6,896 nucleotides of DNA from Candidatus Thorarchaeota archaeon (GTDB lineage Archaea > Asgardarchaeota > Thorarchaeia > Thorarchaeales > Thorarchaeaceae), in NCBI GenBank assembly GCA_018238825.1, contig JABCSP010000117.1, positions 1 through 6,896 on the forward strand, read 5' to 3'. Of the stretch, positions 1-5,966 are shown in pieces; the first letter of the stretch is position 1, and every line of letters starts with the position of its first letter. The notes below the pieces were generated by a model. The model searched no databases. It saw nothing but the letters and a program-made list of their open reading frames with translations, and was not told the DNA's origin. The translations under genes and the position numbers were made by a program.

Positions 1-210
1 AGCGAGTCGAGCAATTTCGAGATATTCTAGACTCTCTCTGACTGAATTCTTGCTGTTCATTCCGGGAGTAACAACAGCTTCAACAAATGTCATCCCAAGA
101 TATTTGCAGATATCTTTGAACATCCCAATAATATGACGAGCATAGTGTTCATAGAGAGGAAGGAATTCAACTCTGGAATTATTAGGTATATAGAGCAACA
201 GAGGACTCAA
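1..210 (-). pseudogene. C-terminal fragment of a flavodoxin / NADPH-dependent FMN reductase family protein, apparently 5'-truncated, continuing past the left edge
   Basis: On the minus strand a frame is open from 210 (after a TGA at 213-211) down to base 1 and leaves the window still open. From about base 180 it reads like the last third of a flavodoxin-fold redox protein, with the pieces FLPLYEHYARHIIGMFKDI and CKYLGMTFVEAVVTPGMNS followed by a helix ending EYLEIARLA. This resembles the tail of multimeric-flavodoxin/FMN-reductase family proteins, which bind FMN and shuttle electrons in the cytoplasm. The N-terminal two thirds, with the FMN phosphate loop and any Cys motif, is absent, and no other minus frame upstream continues it. 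No convincing start exists: TTG codons at 210 and 198 lack a ribosome site, and the first ATG (123) lies inside the conserved part. I infer a truncated remnant or a chimeric join; the family call is from motif feel only. Confidence 0.5.
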
Positions 211-266
211 TCAGATCCTCAGATGAAGAAATCCACCCGCCAATTAAGGAAATAGCGGAGGGTTGG

Positions 267-581
267 ATGAAGGAAGGAGAAACTGGTCAGAGTAATTTTG
301 AACTAACAGTTGTAAGCTATGATGACCACAAAGTTGCGTTAAGATTTGACCGGTGTCCAGTCTTTGATTCTGTGAAGCATTTAGAAGACCGCGAAATCGC
401 ATATCTCTCATATTGCTGGACAGGGGAATCTGAAAATGAACTGAATAAAAAGTCCAGAAGAAAACTCACACCTCAGACTTTGTATCAAGCAGACTATTGC
501 GTCGAGTTCTACTGGGATAATGATGTTCATCCAAATGCAAAGCCTCCAGCACATGATTTCTGGCAAACCATTGAGATGTAG
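267..581 (+). CDS. Short protein resembling the C-terminal half of L-2-amino-thiazoline-4-carboxylic acid hydrolase family proteins; possibly truncated
   Basis: The product from ATG 267 has 104 residues. An RCPVFDSV motif (about residues 29-36) is followed by a conserved-looking YCW (48-50), then KLTPQTLYQADYCVEFYWD towards the end. This order (R-C-P, then a Cys, then a 'T-x-T-L-x-x-(G/A)-D-x-C-x-F' element) is what I recall of the ATC-hydrolase family, whose founding members open the thiazoline ring in L-cysteine synthesis; most members are of unknown function. Full members are roughly twice this length. A good Shine-Dalgarno (GGAGGG, 257-262) sits 4 nt before the ATG, favouring this start. 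However, the same frame is open upstream to a TAG at 183-185, and that extra stretch also reads like protein (EIHPPIKEIAEGW just before the Met). The gene may therefore be a 5'-truncated remnant that happens to contain an internal start. It has no partner gene downstream. Confidence 0.5.
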   Translation: MKEGETGQSNFELTVVSYDDHKVALRFDRCPVFDSVKHLEDREIAYLSYCWTGESENELNKKSRRKLTPQTLYQADYCVEFYWDNDVHPNAKPPAHDFWQTIEM

Positions 582-782
582 AGATCTTCCTAGGGCTCGT
601 TAACTGAAATTACTATGCGTGCTTACTCAAGTCTAGAAGTGTCATTCAGTTAGGTCAAGCAACGAATTGTCTGGATAACATCCCAGATTTTGTTTCTGCT
701 GAACCTTCATTCTAGCAAGAAGCAAACCTTATTCATGACCTTTCACAATCATGAAGCATATTAAAATAAGGAAGTCAAGGAT
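582..782 (+). promoter_or_regulatory. Intergenic region upstream of the histidine kinase with a weak TATA-like element
   Basis: No convincing gene is present in these 201 bases; the longest start-to-stop frames are about 22 codons or fewer. An AT-rich element, TTAAAATAA (761-769), is the best TATA-like sequence, but it lies only about 14-22 nt before the TTG start, so it would serve only a nearly leaderless transcript. AGGAAG (769-774) can act as a Shine-Dalgarno with 8 nt spacing to TTG 783. The two readings exclude each other. An 8-bp inverted repeat (TAACTGAA 601-608 and TTCAGTTA 645-652, 36 nt apart) is present but may be chance. Confidence 0.25.
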
Positions 783-2270
783 TTGCTGGGATTACTTATT
801 ACAATTCTCCATATTGGTGTCTTTTCGTTCTTGGGCTGGTTATTCTATCTCATGAGAAAACGCTTCTCGTTGCTACCATTCTTCCTCTATCTTGGTGCCT
901 TGATGGTTTACGCAAATATCCTTGGAGTAGCATATTCCATCACGGTTTTAGAAACAATTAGAATATCCGGTGGAAACATAGCTTTTTGCGCAGAGATTTG
1001 GTGCTTTATGCTCCTATATGTCATGGAGCGCGACCCTACGACAATGAGGGCGACCATATTTGGTGTCTTTACAGTGAGCATATTTTTTGTGGTAATGTAC
1101 ACATTCTTACCATTTGTTCTGTCTTTGCCAGTAGTGGTAAATCCACTACCAGTTCCACCAGAGATATTCCAAGCTTCGTTATGGATTGTGATTGTTGGTG
1201 CAGCTCTAGCAATCTTAGAACTTGCAACTTTAATAGCAATCATTGAAAGAACTAAGGACAAATTCAAATGGTTGCCATCAGGTCTTCGATTTGCAATAAT
1301 CCTTTTTCTTATTCTATGTTTAGACGGACTCCTATTTCCAATTCTAACATTTCCATTATATCCAAGTCTCTATGGAACCATTATTGGTGGACTTGAAGGA
1401 AAAGCATTGCTTGGTTTGTTTTATGGTATCACACTAATGATTGCTACAACTACTCTGAATCTACAGTACACAAGGCGATTTGAGGGTCCTCGGGTTAGAC
1501 TGAAGGAAATTGTATCAGTCTCTAAAGCTGAGATGGCTCAAGAGTTAAGAATTGCTTTGAAAGACTCGAAGGAGAATGAGAAGATAGCCCGATTGCTAAT
1601 CGATCTTATATCTCATGATATTTGTAATTACGATCAAGCAGCTCTTAACCAGATAGAGATGCTCAATCTACTCATAGATTCCAAAGACTCGAAATTGAAG
1701 AAACTTATCTCCGGTCTGAAAAGAACTATCACAGAGTCCGCTCGAGTAGTAACAAATGTGAATATGCTGAGTATTATTCGCGAAAAAGGTCTGAAATCAG
1801 AAAATGTAGACTTAACTCATTTATTCGAAGCTGCACTAGAAGGCGTTTCAGCAAATTACTGTGGTGTTTCTCTTAGAGTAGAGGGAATAGAGAAACTTGC
1901 GGGAATTCAGGTACATGCACATCCATTATTGCAAGAATGCTTCTATAATATCTTAAGCAATTCGATTAAATATCAAAAAGAAGGCGAGGAAGTGGTAATC
2001 ATTGAGGTCGATATTAACAAAGAAGGTGACAAGCATCATCTTTACATTGGAGACCACGGTATTGGAATTCCGGATTCAAGGAAAGAACTTGTCTTTAGGC
2101 GATTTGACGGTACACCTTATGGTTCAGGAATGGGGCTTTCCATTGTAAAGTCGATGGCTGCATTCTTTGATGGTGAAGTCTGGGTAGAAAACAGATCAGA
2201 TTCTCCTGATGATCATACACATGGAACTGTTTTCCATTTTCTATTAAAGCAGGCACGAGATGGTGAATGA
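783..2270 (+). CDS. Membrane sensor histidine kinase with a vitamin-uptake-transporter-like (VUT/VUPS-type) N-terminal sensor
   Basis: This protein of 495 residues is predicted to sense a signal in or near the membrane and phosphorylate the receiver encoded next to it. About seven hydrophobic segments (roughly residues 4-24, 30-53, 62-81, 91-117, 130-154, 170-192, 198-224) form the sensor; the second, with AlmvYANILGvaY, resembles the VUT vitamin/queuosine-precursor transporter fold that is also used as a sensor in some kinases. A charged linker (about 237-270) leads to the H-box LIDLISHDICN with phospho-acceptor H278. The ATPase domain follows: N-box ECFYNILSNSIKY (385-397), G1 GDHGIGIPD (423-431), F-box FRRF (438-441), G2 GSGMGLSIVK (447-456) and a final HGTVFHF. 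All key residues are present, so it should be active. The start is TTG 783, since the frame closes at TAA 762-764 and no ATG precedes the first membrane segment; AGGAAG at 769-774 is a usable ribosome site. Its stop overlaps the receiver gene by 11 nt. The sensor assignment is inferred from topology and motif and is less sure than the kinase call. Confidence 0.9.
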   Translation: MLGLLITILHIGVFSFLGWLFYLMRKRFSLLPFFLYLGALMVYANILGVAYSITVLETIRISGGNIAFCAEIWCFMLLYVMERDPTTMRATIFGVFTVSIFFVVMYTFLPFVLSLPVVVNPLPVPPEIFQASLWIVIVGAALAILELATLIAIIERTKDKFKWLPSGLRFAIILFLILCLDGLLFPILTFPLYPSLYGTIIGGLEGKALLGLFYGITLMIATTTLNLQYTRRFEGPRVRLKEIVSVSKAEMAQELRIALKDSKENEKIARLLIDLISHDICNYDQAALNQIEMLNLLIDSKDSKLKKLISGLKRTITESARVVTNVNMLSIIREKGLKSENVDLTHLFEAALEGVSANYCGVSLRVEGIEKLAGIQVHAHPLLQECFYNILSNSIKYQKEGEEVVIIEVDINKEGDKHHLYIGDHGIGIPDSRKELVFRRFDGTPYGSGMGLSIVKSMAAFFDGEVWVENRSDSPDDHTHGTVFHFLLKQARDGE

Positions 2271-2637
2271 GCTGACTCGAATAAGAATAATGATTGTAGA
2301 GGATATGCGCAATCTTCAATCACTATATTCTAGTTTTCTGGAAGGTCATGGGTATAGCGTTGCTTGGTCAGCCTATGATGGTCTTGAGGCGATTCAGATG
2401 TATGACGCAGCTGATCCTAAACCAGATGTCATAATCATGGACTATAGAATGCCAAAAATGGATGGGTTATCTGCTACCAAAGAGATATTGAAAAAAAATG
2501 GTAATCAGAAGATAATATTCGCATCAGCTGATATCAATATCATAGAAGATGCATATCAAACTGGAATTAAAAAATTCCTAAGTAAACCATTCAGATTGTC
2601 TGATTTATTACATGCAGTTTCTGAAATTCATGATTGA
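2260..2637 (+). CDS. Stand-alone CheY-like response regulator receiver
   Basis: The protein is a single receiver domain of 125 residues with no output domain. Acidic residues E14/D15 follow strand 1 (IRIMIVED), the phospho-acceptor is D61 in VIIMDYRMPKMDG, S89 (IIFASAD) takes the Thr/Ser switch position, F106 the aromatic switch and K109 the invariant lysine of FLSKPF. This is a complete, competent receiver. ATG 2260 lies inside the kinase gene (11-nt overlap), so translation is probably coupled; GTG 2263 or ATG 2290 (MIVED) are alternative starts, and no strong Shine-Dalgarno decides between them. The overlap and order make it the natural partner of the upstream kinase. Without a DNA-binding or enzymatic domain, it must act by protein contact or as a relay to a target elsewhere; the target cannot be told from this window. 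Confidence 0.93.
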   Translation: MVNELTRIRIMIVEDMRNLQSLYSSFLEGHGYSVAWSAYDGLEAIQMYDAADPKPDVIIMDYRMPKMDGLSATKEILKKNGNQKIIFASADINIIEDAYQTGIKKFLSKPFRLSDLLHAVSEIHD

Positions 2638-2661
2638 TTCCTTCATTCAATTGAAATCGTA

Positions 2662-4725
2662 CTAACCCAAAGTTTTGACGAGCTCTGCAAATTCGTCTTC
2701 CGTCAATACTGTGACACCAAGTTGTTGTGCTTTCTTCAGTTTGGAACCAGCCCCTAATCCAGCTATAACATAGGTGGTTTTCTTACTTACACTGGAAGAG
2801 GACTTTCCTCCCATTTTCTCCACAAGACTTGCAGCCTCGTTACGGTTCAATTTTGTTAGAGTGCCAGTGAACACGAAAGTCATTCCCGAAAAGGTTTGTT
2901 CAGTTGAGGACTCTTTTTCCGCGGTCATAGTCAGACCAGCAAGTGCCAATTCCGAGATTGTATTTCTTACATTCTCATCAGCAAAGAACTGAACGATACT
3001 CTGTGCCACTTCAGGGCCAATTGTATCAACTTTGAGTAATTCGAGCAACTGAACTTCCATGAGCTTTTCCATAGAACCAAATTCTCTGGCAAGCACTTTC
3101 GCTGTCTGAGAACCAACGAGAGGTATACCCAGACCAAAGAGTAGACGATGAAAAGGTTGATCCTTACTCTTGGCAATCTCATCAACGAGCCCTTGTGCAG
3201 ACCGTTCTCCAAATCGCTCAAGGCCTGATAGTTTATCAACTGTGAGAAAGTATATGGAAGCAAAACTAGTGATTAGACCAGCATCAATTATTTGCTCCAC
3301 TCTCTTATGCCCAAAACCTTCGATGTTCATTCCACCACGTGCAACAAAGTGAGTAATGCTCCTTCTAATCTGTGCAGGGCATGAACTATTCATACAAGTA
3401 GCTAACCTCTTATCGCTAGTGATTGAAACTTTGCCTCCACAAATGGGACAGCTCTTAGGCATCTTGAACACGTTCTCTGAACCAGTTCTTTTCGCCTCAA
3501 TAGGCCCAGCAACCTGAGGTATCACATCTCCTGCGCGTTCAACCACAACAGTATCACCGATTCGAATGTCCTTTCTCTCGATTTCGCTGAAATTATGCAA
3601 AGAAGCTCTCGAAACTTCCACTCCACCAATATTCACGGTGGCTAGCTCAGCAACAGGAGTGAGTCTACCTGTGCGACCAACCTGTACAGTGATATCCAGA
3701 AGTTGAGTTGTCGCCTGCCTGGCTTTGAACTTGTAAGCAATCGCCCATCTCGGATCGCGGGCACGCATTCCAAGTCGTTCTTGATCCGCAATACTATTGA
3801 CCTTGAAAACAACTCCATCAATCTCATATGGAAGGTCATCTCTTTTTTCATCGACTTCTCTGTGATAATCGAGTGTGTCATCAATTCCCTTACAGATTCG
3901 TGCTTGTGCAGTATTCACTTTGAACCCCCACTTTGGGAGAGTATGAAGTGCTTCCCATTGGGTCTTGAATGAATAACCACTCGCCTCTGCAACACCATAG
4001 AGGAAAATTTGCAATGTTCTCTTTGCAGTCACAGTAGAATCTAGCTGACGGATAGAACCTGCTGCCGCATTGCGAGGATTGGCAAAACGAGATTCTCCCT
4101 CTTCTTCACGTTTCTTGTTTAATTCATTGAAGCGAGCATAGCTCATGTAAACTTCGCCACGGACCACAAGACTGTCAGGTGGTGGCATATCCTCATGGGA
4201 CATAAGAACTAGAGGAACTTCCTTTATGGTCCTGATATTAGCAGTAACATTCTCACCAGTGGTTCCATCACCTCTTGTGGAGGCTACAATTAGATTCCCA
4301 TTTTCATATACGAGTTCTACAGCTAATCCATCGAATTTTAGTTCAGCAACATACTCCACTTCTGAAAGACCAAGCTCACTTTGACATGTTTCATCAAATG
4401 ACCGAACCACTGCTTCATCGTATACAGTCTTCAAACTGACCATTGGTATTGGGTGTGTAACTAGACCTAGTTCTTCTCTAGGTTCTCCTCCTACCTGTTG
4501 AGTTGGAGATGTTGTTTTCTTGAGGTCAGGATATCTTTCTTCAAGTGCTTGAAGTTGAAGTAGAAGGTTATCATATTCCGAATCCGTGATTACTGGGGAG
4601 TCCAATACATAGTATCGATAATTGTAATGATGAATGACATCACTTAATTTTTTGATTGCGACTTTCGCGTTTTTCTTGGATTTGATTTTGTCAACATCAA
4701 AATTTGGTTTTGTATCTTGAGTCAT
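2662..4725 (-). CDS. ligA: NAD+-dependent DNA ligase LigA
   Basis: LigA seals 5'-phosphate/3'-hydroxyl nicks in duplex DNA using NAD+ (Okazaki fragments, repair) and acts in the cytoplasm. From ATG 4725 the protein has 687 residues, the usual family length. In order: domain Ia, which grips the NMN half of NAD+ (YNYRYYV at 34-40, TDSEYD at 47-52); the adenylation domain with nucleophile K130 in KFDG, TRGDGTTGE (150-158), and GEVYM (190-194); an OB-fold (VQVGRTGRLTPVAEL, 347-361); a Cys4 zinc finger (C426, C429, C444, C449); helix-hairpin-helix repeats (about 460-590); and a C-terminal BRCT domain (about 612-687, FVFTGTL). Every hallmark is present, so it should be active. The frame is open to an earlier ATG at 4776, but GGAGGAG (4734-4740) stands 8 nt before ATG 4725 and the candidate TATA lies inside the extension, so the shorter form is chosen. 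The gene is convergent with the receiver gene (24 nt apart) and divergent from the Cys-rich gene. LigA is rare in archaea, so if the host is archaeal this is a likely acquisition from bacteria. Confidence 0.97.
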   Translation of the reverse strand: MTQDTKPNFDVDKIKSKKNAKVAIKKLSDVIHHYNYRYYVLDSPVITDSEYDNLLLQLQALEERYPDLKKTTSPTQQVGGEPREELGLVTHPIPMVSLKTVYDEAVVRSFDETCQSELGLSEVEYVAELKFDGLAVELVYENGNLIVASTRGDGTTGENVTANIRTIKEVPLVLMSHEDMPPPDSLVVRGEVYMSYARFNELNKKREEEGESRFANPRNAAAGSIRQLDSTVTAKRTLQIFLYGVAEASGYSFKTQWEALHTLPKWGFKVNTAQARICKGIDDTLDYHREVDEKRDDLPYEIDGVVFKVNSIADQERLGMRARDPRWAIAYKFKARQATTQLLDITVQVGRTGRLTPVAELATVNIGGVEVSRASLHNFSEIERKDIRIGDTVVVERAGDVIPQVAGPIEAKRTGSENVFKMPKSCPICGGKVSITSDKRLATCMNSSCPAQIRRSITHFVARGGMNIEGFGHKRVEQIIDAGLITSFASIYFLTVDKLSGLERFGERSAQGLVDEIAKSKDQPFHRLLFGLGIPLVGSQTAKVLAREFGSMEKLMEVQLLELLKVDTIGPEVAQSIVQFFADENVRNTISELALAGLTMTAEKESSTEQTFSGMTFVFTGTLTKLNRNEAASLVEKMGGKSSSSVSKKTTYVIAGLGAGSKLKKAQQLGVTVLTEDEFAELVKTLG

Positions 4726-4733
4726 GCCCCATG

Positions 4734-4740
4734 CTCCTCC
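4734..4740 (-). promoter_or_regulatory. Shine-Dalgarno site that decides the ligA start
   Basis: Read on the minus strand this is GGAGGAG, followed by an 8-nt spacer and ATG 4725-4723. It is a near-perfect ribosome site and supports the 687-residue LigA over the longer frame from ATG 4776, whose 17 extra residues are not homologous to anything I recognise in LigA. Confidence 0.8.
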
Positions 4741-4762
4741 GGTTATTAGTATGCTAAACATT

Positions 4763-4770
4763 CCTATAAA
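4763..4770 (-). promoter_or_regulatory. Candidate archaeal TATA box for ligA
   Basis: The minus strand reads TTTATAGG here. Its centre is about 26 nt upstream of base 4741, just ahead of the Shine-Dalgarno at 4740-4734, which is the geometry expected of a TATA box with a short leader. There is no obvious purine-rich BRE immediately before it. A second AT-rich choice on the same strand is TTGATAAATTG (4786-4776). The assignment depends on the host being archaeal. Confidence 0.4.
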
Positions 4771-4776
4771 CTGCAC

Positions 4777-4826
4777 AATTTATCAAAATTTCCATTATTT
4801 GGAACAATCTTCATTTTTAACGATAT
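4777..4826 (+). promoter_or_regulatory. Promoter region of the cysteine-rich gene, probably leaderless
   Basis: These 50 AT-rich bases lie directly before ATG 4827 and overlap the upstream part of the ligA promoter on the other strand. There is no Shine-Dalgarno: the ATG is preceded by TTTTTAACGATAT. A TATA-like CATTATTT (4793-4800) is centred about 30 nt before the ATG, roughly compatible with transcription starting at or next to the start codon. The element is weak and AT-rich background makes a chance match likely. The compact divergent layout means ligA and this gene could be co-regulated. Confidence 0.3.
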
Positions 4827-5774
4827 ATGCTCGAAGATAGTTCATATACCATATTATCTCTAAACAACTTGAAGGTTTCAGATGTGGATAAAGAAGTCAG
4901 AGTTTACGGTTTTTGTCCTTGCTACAAAGATTTCGAAGGGGAACTAATCTGTCTCAATGCAGACAATCTCATCGATGTTGAACATGCAATATTCGCTGCT
5001 GAAATTATCAATCAAAACGCAACAATTGAATCGATAAAACAATTCGAGATGAACGATGGAAAGACGTGCTATTCATCAATTTATACCCATGATGGTGGAT
5101 GCTATTGTTCTTCTCAAGGTTGGAGGATTCGTATTCATAATGAAGACATAACTACAGATATGCTGATGCAATCCATCAAACTCTATGCACTTGGGCCAAC
5201 AGAGATGACTGTAGATTGTGCATCTTGTATTTACGGAATTCTATTAGCACTAGTTCTAGCACAGGATCAAGCATCCATCAAACGATATTTGGATGAGTTC
5301 TCTCTAAAAGTAGCAATCAAATTTACAGAGTTAGAACTTGAGGAGATTACGGATGATACGCCATATTTTGAAACTGTGCAGACATATCTTGCAGAATTAC
5401 TGGAAGACCAATATTACTGGAAAGATGTCCACGCGAAACTAGTTGAACAGAATGAATCTGAGGCCTTGATTAATTTCGTTGAAAAACTAGAGCTACTGGA
5501 TAGATATCAATTCTTATTCTACAGTCAAGTGATGAACATTCGTAGCATACAAAACTCAAGAATTCTAATGAGAATGCTATCGCACATCCTTCGGACCTCA
5601 AAGAATATTCTTGATTTAAATGGTGAGATTCATACGCTGATTGCAACTGACTCAATTGGAGGATATGAGAAGGATAGCGTTCTGGTTGAGAGGATTGATG
5701 ATTACATGGAAAGAAGTAGAACTCTAGACCATTTCTTTGGGAATATTGCAGACATTATGAAAGGCAACATGTGA
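4827..5774 (+). CDS. Unrecognised 315-residue protein with a cysteine-rich N-terminal half and a helical C-terminal half
   Basis: I do not recognise this family. It has eight cysteines, all in the first 134 residues: C30 and C32 (GFCPCY), C42, C81 (KTCYSS), C92 and C94 (GGCYCSS), C131 and C134 (DCASC). Two CxC and one CxxC pairs plus two singles could hold zinc or an iron-sulfur cluster, or form redox disulfides; the sequence alone cannot decide. The first 45 residues (KEVRVYGFCPCY, then GELICLNADN) have the alternating pattern of small beta-barrels such as OB-folds, which is a weak inference. One hydrophobic patch after the last Cys pair (IYGILLALVLA, 135-145) is too short to be a confident membrane span. 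Residues 150-315 are acidic and helical with no cysteine. There is no signal peptide. ATG 4827 is the first start of a long frame with normal coding bias and no Shine-Dalgarno. It is divergent from ligA, about 100 nt apart, and monocistronic. Confidence 0.85.
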   Translation: MLEDSSYTILSLNNLKVSDVDKEVRVYGFCPCYKDFEGELICLNADNLIDVEHAIFAAEIINQNATIESIKQFEMNDGKTCYSSIYTHDGGCYCSSQGWRIRIHNEDITTDMLMQSIKLYALGPTEMTVDCASCIYGILLALVLAQDQASIKRYLDEFSLKVAIKFTELELEEITDDTPYFETVQTYLAELLEDQYYWKDVHAKLVEQNESEALINFVEKLELLDRYQFLFYSQVMNIRSIQNSRILMRMLSHILRTSKNILDLNGEIHTLIATDSIGGYEKDSVLVERIDDYMERSRTLDHFFGNIADIMKGNM

Positions 5775-5782
5775 TTTACATA

Positions 5783-5793
5783 TTTTACATTTT
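5783..5793 (+). terminator. Possible T-rich terminator after the cysteine-rich gene
   Basis: TTTTACATTTT lies 8 nt after the TGA stop at 5772-5774, within a T-rich run. Archaeal RNA polymerase often terminates at T-tracts, so this is a candidate. A short stem (TTTACA 5784-5789 with TGTAAA 5800-5805, 10-nt loop) is present but has no T-run after it, so it is not a bacterial intrinsic terminator. The tracts are short and broken, so support is weak. Confidence 0.25.
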
Positions 5794-5811
5794 CATCCCT
5801 GTAAAGGTTAG

Positions 5812-5940
5812 TTATCCAACGTGTTTCTGTTCTGCACCATCCTCCAATTCTGCGGCCTTACGTAATCTCAAAGCTTCAGACATCATTGAGCATACTGCTT
5901 TTTCACTATCATTTGAGATAAATAATGATACTTTTCTGCG
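5812..5940 (-). other. Short coding-like open stretch without a clear start: possible small protein or gene remnant
   Basis: On the minus strand, 42 codons are open between a TAG at 5943-5941 and a TAA at 5814-5812. The reading begins RRKVSLFISNDSEKAV, passes two methionines at 5886-5881 and ends AAELEDGAEQKHVG. The residue mix (a beta-strand-like start, then an acidic/basic amphipathic helix) and purine-rich first codon positions look like real coding sequence rather than spacer. No ATG, GTG or TTG opens it; the only ATG start would give 24 residues and lacks a ribosome site. It lies 26 nt downstream of the phosphofructokinase stop, on the same strand but in another frame, so it is not simply a read-through tail of that gene. 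It may be the C-terminal end of a decayed gene, or chance. No family is recognised. Confidence 0.3.
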
Positions 5941-5966
5941 CTATATTGTAACGTCAATACCTCAAA

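Noticed and set aside
601..652. Inverted repeat TAACTGAA / TTCAGTTA with a 36-nt loop ahead of the kinase gene
   Set aside because: Eight bases over this distance can arise by chance, and there is no matching repeat near another promoter to suggest an operator.
986..1246. Plus-strand 86-codon frame inside the kinase gene
   Set aside because: It is an out-of-frame shadow of the sensor region; the composition is not protein-like.
908..1267. Minus-strand 119-codon frame inside the histidine kinase gene
   Set aside because: It is antisense to the membrane segments of a clearly coding kinase, with no family features or ribosome site.
2095..2319. Minus-strand 74-codon frame across the kinase/receiver overlap
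   Set aside because: It is antisense to the conserved ATPase motifs and the receiver start, with no independent support.
2646..2655. 10-bp perfect palindrome TTCAATTGAA between the convergent receiver and ligA genes
   Set aside because: It is too short and AT-rich, with no loop and no T-tract, to be a terminator or a defined operator.
2967..4000. Several 60-98 codon frames on both strands within ligA
   Set aside because: All are shadows of the ligA reading frame, which has every expected LigA motif throughout.
5470..5655. Minus-strand 61-codon frame inside the cysteine-rich gene
   Set aside because: It is antisense to an intact long frame and has no recognisable features.
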